DNA of 64,000 nt from Flavobacterium sp. CS20 (GTDB lineage Bacteria > Bacteroidota > Bacteroidia > Flavobacteriales > Flavobacteriaceae), in assembly GCF_018080005.1 (NCBI RefSeq), contig NZ_CP073015.1:3000239-3064238 (forward strand), given 5' to 3'. A program made the position numbers and the translations under genes. Below are positions 9,709 through 19,632 of this stretch, piece after piece; position 1 is the stretch's first letter, and each line of letters opens with the position of its first letter. The notes beneath the pieces were generated by a model that did no database searches, was not told where the DNA came from, and saw only the letters and a program-made list of their open reading frames with translations.

Positions 9709-10577
9709 TATAAAATATTAAGCATTTGTTCTTTAATTTTTTCAAGCTGATCTTTCATTTCTACTACCAAATTTTGGATATCAGCATCGTTGGCTTTGCT
9801 GCCAATGGTATTGATTTCTCGTCCCATTTCTTGTGAGATGAAATTCAATTTTTTTCCATTAGATTCGGGTAAATTTAGCGTGTCTTCAAAATATTCGATA
9901 TGACTTTTTAATCGGATTTTTTCTTCTGAAATATCAAACTTTTCGATGTAATATATCAATTCTTGTTCAAATCGGTTTTTGTCATAGTCAACGCTGAGCT
10001 CTTCCAAAGTTGATTTTAATTTTGTTTTGACTCTGTCAACTCGATTTTGATCTATCTCGCTGATGCGGTTTAAATGTTGCTCAATTTGACTGAGGTTAGC
10101 TTTGAAATCTTTGAGTAAATTTTGGCCTTCTTGATTTCTGAAAGACACGACTTGTTTTAAGGCTTCATTTAAGGCTGAATCGAGTTTGGCTTGATCATCT
10201 TCGGTCAATTCATTAGCTTCAGATTGTGTAGCTTCGGGCAAAGTCATTGCAATTTCAAGCAATTTAGCATTGTCCGTTCTATCTCTTATAGGAATGACGT
10301 CTTGTAAATTTTTGATATAAGATTTGATAAGAGTTTTGTTAAATTTTACACTTTGACTTTGCTCGCTATTTTCTATATTAAATTGTATATCAACTTTACC
10401 GCGTTTTAAATTTTGAGCAACGGTTTTACGCCATTCTAATTCAAAACTTCTAAATTCTGATGGGATTTTAAAATTGATATCTATGTTTTTGCTGTTAAGC
10501 GTTCGGATTTCAATATCAATATGTTTGTTATTTAAAACAGCAGTGGCTTTTCCATAGCCTGTCATAGATTGTATCAT
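9708..10577 (-). CDS. YicC/YloC family endoribonuclease
   Basis: A 289-residue protein starting with the family signature MIQSMTGYGKA and ending with GREINTIGSKANDADIQNLVVEMKDQLEKIKEQMLNIL, the conserved C-terminal DUF1732 region. E. coli YicC has been described as an endoribonuclease; the role here is inferred from that family. The middle section is strongly helical. It heads the yicC-gmk-nadD operon, 70 bp after the plug-protein gene on the same strand. Confidence 0.9.
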   Translation of the reverse strand: MIQSMTGYGKATAVLNNKHIDIEIRTLNSKNIDINFKIPSEFRSFELEWRKTVAQNLKRGKVDIQFNIENSEQSQSVKFNKTLIKSYIKNLQDVIPIRDRTDNAKLLEIAMTLPEATQSEANELTEDDQAKLDSALNEALKQVVSFRNQEGQNLLKDFKANLSQIEQHLNRISEIDQNRVDRVKTKLKSTLEELSVDYDKNRFEQELIYYIEKFDISEEKIRLKSHIEYFEDTLNLPESNGKKLNFISQEMGREINTIGSKANDADIQNLVVEMKDQLEKIKEQMLNIL

Positions 10578-10647
10578 AGCAGTTTAAAAAAAATTTTAGC
10601 AAAAGTAGTGAAATGTATAAGGATGGGCAATTAAAGGCGTCTCACAT

Positions 10648-11892
10648 TTAATTGATGATATTTCGACTATTTGCCAAACCAACGCCGATAAGTGCATCAA
10701 AACGAGCTCCAACATCTCGGTAATAAACCAATATAACGTAGTCGTTTTCTGTGATGTCATAACTTCCGCTGACAAAATGGTCATCAAACTCGCCGTCAGC
10801 AGAAAGATAAACATATTTGTAGTTATAAAAACCTTGTTTGAGCAAGATTTGAGTTTCAAATAGACCTGTTTTTTCGTTATAATCCAGATGAGTTTCGTCT
10901 GTTAAACTATAGTTGTTAAAACGACCGTAAACATGCAATTCGCCACCATTTAAATCTTTAGGGCAATCTAAACTAAAATGCACCACGGCATATTCTGACT
11001 CTCTATTGACATCTTGACCTTGAACGGTATTGATTTTAAAACTGCCATTGATATCGGGGTTGTAAACATATTCTCGTCCTTGTCTGACTCTATCGGTATC
11101 CAAATAGGTATGATATAAATCAAACAATTCAACCCGCTGAATGTTAATAGTCGAAACTCTGATGTCGCGATTGTCGAAATATAAAAATTCATTTCCACCC
11201 CAAAAAGCAGTCTTATTAGGATAATTAAACACCAAAGTATTGCCAGAAGTAAATTGTGGCTTGATGTCGTAAATAGCAGATTTGAAATCATTGTTTTGAA
11301 CCAGTACCGTATTGACAGTTTGTTCAGGATTTTTAAAAATAAAACCATCACGACCTACGCTGTATTGCAACAATTGTTTTTTGCCAATTTCTTTTAAGTC
11401 CCGCGAACGTCTTACTTGAGCTTGCACGTCAACTTGGCGATTATAGACCATAAATTTTCTTGAAAACACCAACTGCCTGTTGCTGTTAAAAATCTTCAAC
11501 ATATAATTTCCAGAAACTTTCAATCGTCTGGTGTTTTTGTTTGGGATCTGCAATTCGTAGTGCGTGTAAGGTTGAAGTGTTGTTAATGAGTTTTTAAAAT
11601 CAAAAATTCTAATGTTGTCAAAGCCTTCAATATATTCGTTTTTAGCCAATTTTGAGGGCGTCCAGTTGTAATTGTAATGCTCAATTTTGTAATAGAAATC
11701 TGCAACGTCAGCTCTGATATCGTCAAAACTTAAATTGAGATTATCGTTAAGTGAAATCACAGGTGTGCCAGTCAAATCAGCTTGTCCAGTAAATTGAATG
11801 GTTTTAATATATTCTGGTGGCAAAACTTCATATTCTTGAGCATAAAAATAATTGGATAATAAAATAATAAATGAGACGAAAATACTTTTCAT
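10648..11892 (-). CDS. Type IX secretion system plug protein (DUF5103)
   Basis: About 414 residues with a signal peptide (MKSIFVSFIILLSNYFYAQ) from the ATG at 11892; a GTG six codons upstream is a less likely start. The sequence matches the DUF5103 family, now known as the plug protein that seals the SprA translocon of the type IX secretion system. Indicative segments are EYIKTIQFTGQ, YYKIEHYNYNWTPS, EYIEGFDNIRIFDFKNS and the FNNYSLTDETHLDYNEKTGLFE carbohydrate-module-like part. It implies the organism secretes proteins through the T9SS; no other T9SS gene lies in the window. Confidence 0.85.
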   Translation of the reverse strand: MKSIFVSFIILLSNYFYAQEYEVLPPEYIKTIQFTGQADLTGTPVISLNDNLNLSFDDIRADVADFYYKIEHYNYNWTPSKLAKNEYIEGFDNIRIFDFKNSLTTLQPYTHYELQIPNKNTRRLKVSGNYMLKIFNSNRQLVFSRKFMVYNRQVDVQAQVRRSRDLKEIGKKQLLQYSVGRDGFIFKNPEQTVNTVLVQNNDFKSAIYDIKPQFTSGNTLVFNYPNKTAFWGGNEFLYFDNRDIRVSTINIQRVELFDLYHTYLDTDRVRQGREYVYNPDINGSFKINTVQGQDVNRESEYAVVHFSLDCPKDLNGGELHVYGRFNNYSLTDETHLDYNEKTGLFETQILLKQGFYNYKYVYLSADGEFDDHFVSGSYDITENDYVILVYYRDVGARFDALIGVGLANSRNIIN

Positions 11893-12013
11893 ATTAAATG
11901 ATTGATTCACAAATTTATAATAATAATTAGTTTTTAAAGCATATATTGTTTAGAATAATTATAAATAAGTTAATATCAACATTTGTTTAAGACCTAAATG
12001 AAGTTTTAATTAT

Positions 12014-12021
12014 TAAGTTTG
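12014..12021 (+). promoter_or_regulatory. Likely -7 box of the nqr operon
   Basis: TAAGTTTG matches the Bacteroidota -7 consensus TAnnTTTG and lies 25 bp before the nqrA ATG. A TTTG is present upstream (11982-11985), but the 28-bp spacing is too long for a standard -33 element, so only the -7 part is well supported. Confidence 0.4.
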
Positions 12022-12046
12022 TATCCCGAAAAAACACGCTTTAAAT

Positions 12047-13396
12047 ATGGCTATTGATATTAAAGTTAAACGCGGTTTAAAATTGCGACTTAAAGGTGAA
12101 GCTGAAAAGATAAAATCACCTGCACTCAAATCTAAAACTTACGCCTTAATTCCTGACAATTTTCACGGTCTTGTGCCAAAAATGTTAATTAAAAAAGAAG
12201 GCACGCCAATTAAGGCAGGCGAAGCTTTGTTTTATTCTAAATACAATGAAAAAACAAAAGTTGTTTCACCCGTAAGTGGTAAACTAAAGACCATAGAACG
12301 TGGTGCGAGACGTCGTATTTTGAGAGTGATTATTGAAGCTGACGACGAATTTGAATATGTTAGTCACGACAAACTTGACCCTTTAAAAACTGATGCTGAC
12401 AAATTGAAAAATCATATTTTTGAAGCAGGATGTGGTGCATTTTTCAAACAAAGGCTATACGACATTCCAGCAAATGCTGATGATACACCCAAAGCTATTT
12501 ATATTTCAGCCTTTAACACAACACCGCTTGGTGCTGATTTTGAATTTATACTGAAAGACAAAAAAGAGCATTTTCAAAACGGAATAAATGCCTTGACAAA
12601 ATTGACAGATGGCAAAGTTTATCTCGGTGTTGATAGAAATGCTAAAAGCTTTTTGCACGATACTGAAAACGTTGAGCTTATCAGAGTTTCTGGTCCGCAT
12701 CCAGCAGGCAATGTTGGGGTTCAAATCCAAAAAACAAATCCTATTAACAAAGGTGAAAAAGTTTGGACCATTAGACCTGAAGATGTCGCTATTATAGGCG
12801 AATTGTTGTCAACAGGTAAATTTAATGCCGAGCGAACCATTGCGGTTTGTGGTAGTGATGCTGTTGATAGACAATATTTTACAACTCTTATCGGTGCTGA
12901 AATCAATTCAATCATTGAAGAAGTCGATACCAACAAAACCAGAATTATTTCTGGAGATGTATTTACAGGAGATAAAGCTGAAAATGGTGATCATATCAAT
13001 TTTTTTGCTAATGAAATCACTTTAATTCCTGAAGGAAATCACTACAGAATGTTTGGGTGGTTACCTTTTAAAGACAATTATATTCCTTCAATGTCTAATA
13101 CTTCGCTTTCAAGATTATCAGGTCATAAAGAGTATGTGGTTGATACTAATCTAAACGGCGAAGAAAGAGCACTTGTAGTTACAAGTGAAATGGAAAAAGT
13201 TATGCCGATGGATATTATGCCGATGCAATTATTAAAAGCGTGTATGACGGGTGATATAGATAAAATGGAAAACCTCGGAATATATGAAGTAGTTCCTGAA
13301 GATTTTGCTTTGGTCGATTATGTGAACACTTCTAAAGTAGAAGCTCAAGAAGTCATCAGACAAGGATTAGATTTAATGCTAACAGAAGTAGGCTAA
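12047..13396 (+). CDS. nqrA: Na+-translocating NADH:quinone reductase subunit A
   Basis: Peripheral cytoplasmic subunit of the Na+-pumping NADH dehydrogenase. The N-terminus IDIKVKRGLKLRLKGEAE, the lipoyl-like segment with VVSPVSGKLKTIERGARR and the central VRVSGPHPAGNVG-type motif (here IRVSGPHPAGNVGVQIQ) identify NqrA. The 449-residue length is normal. First gene of six contiguous nqr genes with gaps of 1 to 24 bp. Confidence 0.97.
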   Translation: MAIDIKVKRGLKLRLKGEAEKIKSPALKSKTYALIPDNFHGLVPKMLIKKEGTPIKAGEALFYSKYNEKTKVVSPVSGKLKTIERGARRRILRVIIEADDEFEYVSHDKLDPLKTDADKLKNHIFEAGCGAFFKQRLYDIPANADDTPKAIYISAFNTTPLGADFEFILKDKKEHFQNGINALTKLTDGKVYLGVDRNAKSFLHDTENVELIRVSGPHPAGNVGVQIQKTNPINKGEKVWTIRPEDVAIIGELLSTGKFNAERTIAVCGSDAVDRQYFTTLIGAEINSIIEEVDTNKTRIISGDVFTGDKAENGDHINFFANEITLIPEGNHYRMFGWLPFKDNYIPSMSNTSLSRLSGHKEYVVDTNLNGEERALVVTSEMEKVMPMDIMPMQLLKACMTGDIDKMENLGIYEVVPEDFALVDYVNTSKVEAQEVIRQGLDLMLTEVG

Positions 13397-13410
13397 AAAT
13401 AAAATTTACG

Positions 13411-14583
13411 ATGAATTGGATTAGAAAAAAAATAGACGAAATTAAAAAACCTTTTCAGCCTGGTGAAAAGTATGAAAAATTTGCACCAGCTGTAAACGCA
13501 CTTGATACTTTTTTGTTTGTGCCTAATCATACTACAAAAAAAGGTGCACACATACGCGATGCTGTTGATTTAAAAAGAACAATGATAACTGTAGTTATTG
13601 CTCTAATTCCAGCTTTGATTTTTGGAATATGGAACACAGGTTATCAGCATTTCAAGCAATTAGATGTTGAATACACATTTATGGATGCTTTCTTGCACGG
13701 TGCTATCAAAATTGTGCCAATGATTATTGTGTCTTATGTTGTTGGACTTGGTATTGAGTTTGGCTTTGCCGTAAAACGCGGACACGAAGTAAATGAAGGC
13801 TACTTGGTTACGGGACTTTTAATTCCTATGATTATGCCTGTAGATATCCCGTTGTGGATAGTTGCTTTGTCGGTTGCCTTTGCAGTATTAATCGGTAAAG
13901 AAGCTTTTGGAGGAACGGGTATGAATATTCTTAATCCAGCTTTAACAGCAAGAGCCTTCGCCTTTTTTGCCTATCCAACCTATATGTCAGGAGACAAAGT
14001 TTGGGTAAGTGGAGCTACAGAGGTCAGTGGCATTTCAGGCGAAACCATTTTAGGAACTTTAGCCGCGGGCAAAGAAGTAGCTTACAATAGTGCAGATATG
14101 TTTTCAGGATTTATACCAGGCTCTATTTCTGAAACTTCAACCTTATTTATTTTAGTTGGAGCTTTGATTTTGATCTTAACCAAAATAGGCAGTTGGCGTA
14201 TTATCTTAAGTGGATTTATTGGTGCAGCAGTTATGGCACTTATCTTTAATGCCCTTGGAAGCTCGGTTTTTACAAATAATGATTTGATGAATTTCCCTTG
14301 GTATAATCACCTTATTGTTGGTGGATTAGCTTTTGGTGTGGTGTTTATGGCAACAGATCCTGTAAGTGCAAGACAGACCTTAAAAGGGAAATGGATATAT
14401 GGATTTTTAATTGGATTCTTAGGCGTTATGATCAGAATATTTAATCCCGCATATCCAGAAGGCGTTATGTTGGCTATATTATTAATGAACGTATTTGCTC
14501 CAACAATAGATCATTACGTTATTCAAGGCAATATCAAGCGAAGACAAAAACGCTTAAAATTACAAACCGCAAAAACCTCATAA
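13411..14583 (+). CDS. nqrB: Na+-translocating NADH:quinone reductase subunit B
   Basis: Integral membrane subunit carrying a covalent FMN and taking part in Na+ translocation. Multiple helices are visible from about residue 50; conserved stretches include GGTGMNILNPALTARAFAFFAYP and VVFMATDPVSARQTLKGKWIYG. The expected flavin-attachment site is usually written SGAT preceded by D; here the equivalent segment reads SGISGET around Thr212, a deviation I flag separately. Length is 390 residues. It ends one base before nqrC. Confidence 0.96.
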   Translation: MNWIRKKIDEIKKPFQPGEKYEKFAPAVNALDTFLFVPNHTTKKGAHIRDAVDLKRTMITVVIALIPALIFGIWNTGYQHFKQLDVEYTFMDAFLHGAIKIVPMIIVSYVVGLGIEFGFAVKRGHEVNEGYLVTGLLIPMIMPVDIPLWIVALSVAFAVLIGKEAFGGTGMNILNPALTARAFAFFAYPTYMSGDKVWVSGATEVSGISGETILGTLAAGKEVAYNSADMFSGFIPGSISETSTLFILVGALILILTKIGSWRIILSGFIGAAVMALIFNALGSSVFTNNDLMNFPWYNHLIVGGLAFGVVFMATDPVSARQTLKGKWIYGFLIGFLGVMIRIFNPAYPEGVMLAILLMNVFAPTIDHYVIQGNIKRRQKRLKLQTAKTS

Positions 14584-14584
14584 A

Positions 14585-15337
14585 ATGGATAGAAATAGTA
14601 ATACTTATACTTTCATTTTTTCTATTTCGATGGTTATCGTAGTAGCTGTTGTTTTATCCTTTTTGGCGACAAGTTTAAAACCTAAGCAAAGCAAAAATGT
14701 AAGACAAGAAAAAATGCAAAACATTTTAAATACCTTTGTTGGTGATAGTATAGAAGTCGATGGAAAAAAAGTAGAACTAACAAGAGAGTTGGCTTCAGAA
14801 AAATTTGATGAATTTATTAAAAATCAATATGCCCTAAACTACAAAGGTGAAACCGTTGAAAGTGTAAACGCTTTTAATATCAATTTGGCAACAGAAATTA
14901 AAAAACCTGTTGAAGAACAAATTTTTCCTTTATATGAAGCAGAATTTAATGGTCAAACTTTTTTTGTTATTCCACTACGAGGCTCGGGTCTTTGGGATGC
15001 TATTTGGGGCTATGTTGCTTTAAAGGATGACTTGAATACTATTGAGGGAATTATTTTTGACCACAAAGGAGAAACCGCTGGTCTTGGTGCAGAAATCACC
15101 ACAGATTGGTTTCAAGAAAGATTTAAAGATGAAAAGATCTATGATGGCAATAACATTGTTGGCGTTGAAGTTACAAAAGGTTACAGTGGAGGAAACGACA
15201 AAACAGACCATCAAGTGAATGCCATATCAGGTGCTACAATGACAGGCAATGGTGTGACAAATATGATGAAAGAAAGATTGGCTAAATACAAACCTTTCTT
15301 TGAAAAATTAAAAAATTCTAAACTCGCAATACAATAA
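14585..15337 (+). CDS. nqrC: Na+-translocating NADH:quinone reductase subunit C
   Basis: Membrane-anchored periplasmic subunit with covalently bound FMN. A single N-terminal helix (TFIFSISMVIVVAVVLSFLA) precedes the FMN-binding domain; VNAISGATMTGNGV contains the flavin-accepting threonine (Thr218), matching the ApbE target motif. RGSGLWDAIWGYVAL and GETAGLGAEI are other family landmarks. 250 residues. Confidence 0.96.
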   Translation: MDRNSNTYTFIFSISMVIVVAVVLSFLATSLKPKQSKNVRQEKMQNILNTFVGDSIEVDGKKVELTRELASEKFDEFIKNQYALNYKGETVESVNAFNINLATEIKKPVEEQIFPLYEAEFNGQTFFVIPLRGSGLWDAIWGYVALKDDLNTIEGIIFDHKGETAGLGAEITTDWFQERFKDEKIYDGNNIVGVEVTKGYSGGNDKTDHQVNAISGATMTGNGVTNMMKERLAKYKPFFEKLKNSKLAIQ

Positions 15338-15340
15338 ATT

Positions 15341-16087
15341 ATGAGTGAACAGAAAAAAGAAATAAAAACGAAAGAAGAAAAGAAAAAAGAGGAAATGATT
15401 CTCTTTTTATCGAAGTCTGAAGAAAAAGAAGCTTTTTTATCAAGAGCTAATAGAAAATTACTCACAGATCCATTAAACGATGATAATCCTATAACCGTCC
15501 AAATGCTTGGAATTTGCTCTGCTTTGGCAATTACAGTCCAACTCAGACCAGCAATAGTGATGTCTTTGGCAGTTATTTTTGTAACGGCTATGGGGAATGT
15601 TGTGATTTCATTATTGCGAAATTTAATTCCTAATCGTATCCGTATTATCGTACAATTAGTCGTGGTTGCTTCTTTGGTTATAGTGGTTGACCAAGTATTA
15701 AAAGCTTTTTTATACGATGTCAGCAAACAGCTTTCCATTTTTATTGGATTAATTATAACCAACTGTATCATTATGGGTCGCTTAGAAGCCTTTGCCTTAG
15801 GTAATAAGCCGTGGAAATCATTTTTAGATGGAATTGGAAATGGAGCTGGCTACGGTATAATTTTAATTATAGTTGCCTTTTTTAGAGAATTATTAGGCTC
15901 AGGCAAACTATTAGGCTACGAAATATTAGGTCATAAAGGTTTGACTTTAGCCGATTCAACTGGACTTTATGCCTTAGGTTATGAAAATAATGGATTTTTT
16001 CTATTATCGCCAATGGCACTTATTATAGTCGGTCTTGTGATTTGGTATCAACGCTCTCGCAACCGCAAACTTATTGAAGAAAGTTAA
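15341..16087 (+). CDS. nqrD: Na+-translocating NADH:quinone reductase subunit D
   Basis: Multi-helix membrane subunit. The core begins at [25 protein letters not shown] and includes [24 protein letters not shown] and [13 protein letters not shown], typical of NqrD. The first ~40 residues ([19 protein letters not shown] onwards) form a highly charged extension not present in the ~210-residue classical proteins. The ATG at 15341, three bases after nqrC, is the only start with operon spacing; an internal start would require a non-ATG codon or ATG at 15395. Confidence 0.95.
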   Translation: MSEQKKEIKTKEEKKKEEMILFLSKSEEKEAFLSRANRKLLTDPLNDDNPITVQMLGICSALAITVQLRPAIVMSLAVIFVTAMGNVVISLLRNLIPNRIRIIVQLVVVASLVIVVDQVLKAFLYDVSKQLSIFIGLIITNCIIMGRLEAFALGNKPWKSFLDGIGNGAGYGIILIIVAFFRELLGSGKLLGYEILGHKGLTLADSTGLYALGYENNGFFLLSPMALIIVGLVIWYQRSRNRKLIEES

Positions 16088-16111
16088 TAAAAATTTTATA
16101 ATTTAAATCAT

Positions 16112-16837
16112 ATGGATTTATTGAATTTATTCGTAAAAAGCATTTTTATAGAAAATATGATATTTGCTTATTTTTTAGGGATGTGCTCTTATTTAGCCGT
16201 TTCTAAAACCGTAAAAACCGCTGTTGGTCTTGGTGCGACTGTCATATTTGTATTGCTTATCACAGTGCCACTCAACTATTTGATAGACACTTATTTATTA
16301 CAACCAGGAGCTTTAAGATGGCTCAGTGAAGATTACGCTAATATCGATTTAAGCTTCTTAAGCTATATTATGTTTATCGCTGTAATCGCTTCTATGGTTC
16401 AATTGGTTGAGATGGTTGTAGAAAAGTTTTCACCCGCATTATATGGTTCGCTCGGTATATTTTTACCATTGATTGCCGTAAACTGCTCTATTCTTGGTGG
16501 CTCATTATTTATGCAACAAAAAGATTTTACTGGCATAACAGAAGCAATCGTTTATGGTGGTGGAAGTGGAATAGGTTGGTTTCTCGCTATTTTAGCTATT
16601 GCGGCAATAAGAGAAAAAATTGCTTATTCCAATGTGCCTGCTCCGCTTAAAGGCTTAGGAATTACTTTTATTATTACTGGCTTAATGGCTATCGGTTTTA
16701 TGAGTTTTATGGGTATAAAATTAGAAGGAAATGAAGATACAAAAGAAAAAACCACAGCATCTACTATACAAATAGAAAAAAATAAACCTGATAGCAAGAC
16801 TGTCGAAGTTACTTTAAATAAAACTAAAAACGAATAA
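16112..16837 (+). CDS. nqrE: Na+-translocating NADH:quinone reductase subunit E
   Basis: Membrane subunit related to NqrD in inverted topology. Residues 1-200 match NqrE ([66 protein letters not shown]). The last ~40 residues ([19 protein letters not shown] onwards) are a charged tail beyond the classical ~198-residue protein. Gap to nqrF is 12 bp. Confidence 0.96.
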   Translation: MDLLNLFVKSIFIENMIFAYFLGMCSYLAVSKTVKTAVGLGATVIFVLLITVPLNYLIDTYLLQPGALRWLSEDYANIDLSFLSYIMFIAVIASMVQLVEMVVEKFSPALYGSLGIFLPLIAVNCSILGGSLFMQQKDFTGITEAIVYGGGSGIGWFLAILAIAAIREKIAYSNVPAPLKGLGITFIITGLMAIGFMSFMGIKLEGNEDTKEKTTASTIQIEKNKPDSKTVEVTLNKTKNE

Positions 16838-16849
16838 ACAAAAGGTATT

Positions 16850-18142
16850 ATGGATGTTATTTTAGCGAGTGTAATTGTTTTTTTAGTCTTGATAATACTT
16901 TTGGTTATGGTGCTATTAACCGCCAAAGCCAAATTATCACCTTCAGGACCCGTAACAATTAATGTTAATGACGAAAAAGATATGGAAGTCAGTTCAGGTT
17001 CAACGCTGTTGTCCACACTTGGCGAAAACAAATTGTTTTTACCATCTGCTTGTGGTGGTGGCGGAACTTGTATTCAGTGTAAATGTATTGTTAAAGAAGG
17101 TGGCGGTGCAATATTGCCTACAGAAGAACCTAATTTTACCAAAAGAGAAATAGCAGAAGGTTGGCGTTTAGCATGCCAAGTCAAGGTGAAACAGGATATG
17201 AAAATTGAAGTTCCAGAAGAAGTTTTTGGAATTAAAAAATGGGAAGCAACTGTGGTTTCTAATTACAATGTCGCTTCATTTATTAAAGAATTTGTAGTAG
17301 AAATTCCTGAAGATATGGATTATAAAGCTGGTGGATATATTCAAATTGAAGTACCACCTTGCGAAGTGAAGTTTGAAAATATCGACATTGAAGCCCATCC
17401 AGAAGAGCATCCAGGTCAGCCTGACAAATTCCAAAAGGAATGGGATAACTTTAAACTTTGGCCTTTAGTGATGAAAAACAATGAAACTGTAGAACGTGCT
17501 TATTCTATGGCTTCATATCCAGCTGAAGGACGAAGAATTATGTTGAATGTGCGTATCGCTACGCCACCATTTGATAGAGATAAAGGCGATTGGATGAATG
17601 TGAATCCAGGTATAGCATCTTCTTATATCTTCAGTCTAAAAAAAGGCGATAAATGTGTGATTTCTGGACCTTACGGCGAATTTTTTATCAATGAAAGTGA
17701 AGCAGAAATGCTTTACGTTGGCGGTGGTGCTGGAATGGCACCAATGCGTTCGCACTTGTATCACCTGTTCAGAACTTTAAAAACTAATCGTAAAGTTACC
17801 TATTGGTATGGCGGTCGTTCTAAACGTGAATTATTTTATGTGGAACACTTTAAAGCTTTAGAAAAAGATTTTCCTAATTTCAAATTTTATATGGCACTTT
17901 CTGAGCCCTTAGAAGAAGATAACTGGAAAGTAAAAAAAGATATTGACGATGAAGAAGGTGATGGTTTTGTCGGGTTTATCCACCAATGTGTAATCGATAA
18001 TTATTTAAGCAAACACGACGAACCAGAAGAGATTGAATTATATTTTTGTGGTCCACCATTGATGAACCAAGCGGTTCAAAAAATGGGTGAAGATTTTGGT
18101 ATCCCAGATGAAAACATCAGATTTGATGACTTCGGTGGATAA
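16850..18142 (+). CDS. nqrF: Na+-translocating NADH:quinone reductase subunit F
   Basis: NADH-oxidising subunit: N-terminal membrane anchor (residues 3-25), [2Fe-2S] ferredoxin domain with Cys68, Cys74, Cys77 and Cys109 ([20 protein letters not shown]), then FAD-binding ([10 protein letters not shown]) and NADH-binding ([17 protein letters not shown]) domains, ending in the conserved FDDFGG. 430 residues, slightly longer than the Vibrio protein. A strong terminator follows its stop. Confidence 0.97.
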   Translation: MDVILASVIVFLVLIILLVMVLLTAKAKLSPSGPVTINVNDEKDMEVSSGSTLLSTLGENKLFLPSACGGGGTCIQCKCIVKEGGGAILPTEEPNFTKREIAEGWRLACQVKVKQDMKIEVPEEVFGIKKWEATVVSNYNVASFIKEFVVEIPEDMDYKAGGYIQIEVPPCEVKFENIDIEAHPEEHPGQPDKFQKEWDNFKLWPLVMKNNETVERAYSMASYPAEGRRIMLNVRIATPPFDRDKGDWMNVNPGIASSYIFSLKKGDKCVISGPYGEFFINESEAEMLYVGGGAGMAPMRSHLYHLFRTLKTNRKVTYWYGGRSKRELFYVEHFKALEKDFPNFKFYMALSEPLEEDNWKVKKDIDDEEGDGFVGFIHQCVIDNYLSKHDEPEEIELYFCGPPLMNQAVQKMGEDFGIPDENIRFDDFGG

Positions 18143-18162
18143 AATCTATTTATAATTAATAC

Positions 18163-18190
18163 AACCCGAGTCAATAACTCGGGTTTTTTT
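18163..18190 (+). terminator. Rho-independent terminator after nqrF
   Basis: AACCCGAGT (18163-18171), loop caata, ACTCGGGTT (18177-18185), then a T tract to 18190: a nine-bp perfect stem. It ends only six bp before the next ATG. Confidence 0.9.
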
Positions 18191-18196
18191 ATCGGT

Positions 18197-18556
18197 ATGG
18201 CAGAGCTTAGCAAACAAGAACTTCACAATTTAGCCATGAATATTGTTGGCAAAGATCTCGAAGATCAGGGCTATGAGTTTTTAGCCGTAAACAGTAAGCT
18301 TAAAAAAAATCCACAATTTGTGGCTCTTAAAAACAAAAAACTGCATTTTGTTGTTGTTCGAGCAATTAGCTACCCAGACAACCCAAGGGTTTATGACGAT
18401 AAGTTGATGACCAAAATGAAAAACCACGCCGATAAATTTAATGCACTGACTTTTTTTGCTGGCGTCGGTCTTGCCAATCGTTCAGACTATGAACGTCCAT
18501 TGACTAAAACAGACGATTATGTGGTTAATTACAATGGTATGATTAAAATTGAGTAA
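18197..18556 (+). CDS. Conserved small protein between nqrF and apbE, function unknown
   Basis: A 119-residue soluble protein (MAELSKQELHNLAMNIVGKD). It has an alpha/beta look with VVVRAISYPDNPRVYDDK and a C-terminal DDYVVNYNGMIKIE. I recall similar genes downstream of nqrF in Flavobacteria, sometimes labelled NqrF-like because of location; no ferredoxin or flavin domain is present, so that label is not supported. It is separated from nqrF by a terminator but lies three bp before apbE. Confidence 0.7.
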   Translation: MAELSKQELHNLAMNIVGKDLEDQGYEFLAVNSKLKKNPQFVALKNKKLHFVVVRAISYPDNPRVYDDKLMTKMKNHADKFNALTFFAGVGLANRSDYERPLTKTDDYVVNYNGMIKIE

Positions 18557-18559
18557 CTG

Positions 18560-19564
18560 ATGAAAAATTTTGCGTTTTATATTATTTGTTTCATCACAGT
18601 TTTACTGATTTTTTCTTGTAGCCCAAAAAAATATGAACTGAAAGGTAATGCCTTGGGAACAACTTATTCTGTTAATTATTTTTCTGAAACCAAGCAAAAT
18701 TTTAAACCGCAATTTGATTCTATTTTCAATGTTATTAATCATTCTTTAAGCACTTATATACCTGATTCAGATATTTCAAAGCTCAATCACGGTAAAAATA
18801 TTAAGGTCGATAATCATTTTAAAAATGTTTTCAAAGCATCTAAACTTATTTATAAAAAAACCGAAGGCTATTTTGACCCTAGTATTGGTTTGATGGTTAA
18901 TGCATACGGGTTTGGTCCAGAAACTTACGATATACAATTGACTGAAAAAACTATTGATTCCTTAATGAATTTTGTAGGATTTGATAAGTTTTTATTAAAG
19001 AATAACACATTACAAACTCATTTACCTTCTTTTTATTTGGATTTTAATGCCATAGCCAAGGGTTATACTGTTGATGTTTTAGCTGATTTTTTAAAAAGTA
19101 AAAACATCGATGATTTTTTTGTGGAAATAGGTGGAGAAATTGTTGCTTATGGTCAAGATCACGACCATGATAAAATATGGAATTTTGGAATTGAAACACC
19201 AATAGAAAACAACACAAATAGAGAGTTGTCTTACGCCGTTATAATAGAAAATAGAGCTTTAGCCACATCTGGTAATTATAGAAAATTCAAAACGGATTCT
19301 CTTACAGGGCAAAAGTTTGTTCACACTATAAACCCTAAAACAGGATTAGCCAAAAAATCTAATGTTTTAAGTGCTTCTGTCATAGCCGATAATTGCATGA
19401 CTGCCGATGCTTATGCTACTGCTTTTATGGCTATGGGTTTTGATAAAGCAAAACAAATCATTGAAAAACAACAGATTAATGCTCTTTTGATTTACGTCGA
19501 TGAAGCCAATACAACGCAAACCTATATCTCTAACGGTTTAAAGCCAATAGTTTCTGCACTTTAA
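18560..19564 (+). CDS. apbE: FAD:protein FMN transferase (ApbE), lipoprotein
   Basis: Transfers FMN from FAD onto threonines of NqrB and NqrC, so its place behind nqrA-F is functional. The signal peptide ends in a lipobox (LIFSC), predicting a periplasmic lipoprotein. Landmarks are GNALGTTYSVNY, NAIAKGYTVDVLADFL, FVEIGGEIVAYG, ATSGNYRKF, HTINPKTG and the Mg2+-binding CMTADAYATAFMAMG. 334 residues, full length. Start is three bp after the small gene. Confidence 0.95.
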   Translation: MKNFAFYIICFITVLLIFSCSPKKYELKGNALGTTYSVNYFSETKQNFKPQFDSIFNVINHSLSTYIPDSDISKLNHGKNIKVDNHFKNVFKASKLIYKKTEGYFDPSIGLMVNAYGFGPETYDIQLTEKTIDSLMNFVGFDKFLLKNNTLQTHLPSFYLDFNAIAKGYTVDVLADFLKSKNIDDFFVEIGGEIVAYGQDHDHDKIWNFGIETPIENNTNRELSYAVIIENRALATSGNYRKFKTDSLTGQKFVHTINPKTGLAKKSNVLSASVIADNCMTADAYATAFMAMGFDKAKQIIEKQQINALLIYVDEANTTQTYISNGLKPIVSAL

Positions 19565-19632
19565 CTTTTAATTTTATTTTAGTCAAAATCTCTTATAAAA
19601 ATAGTATTTTAGACCAATTTTAATTTGAATTT

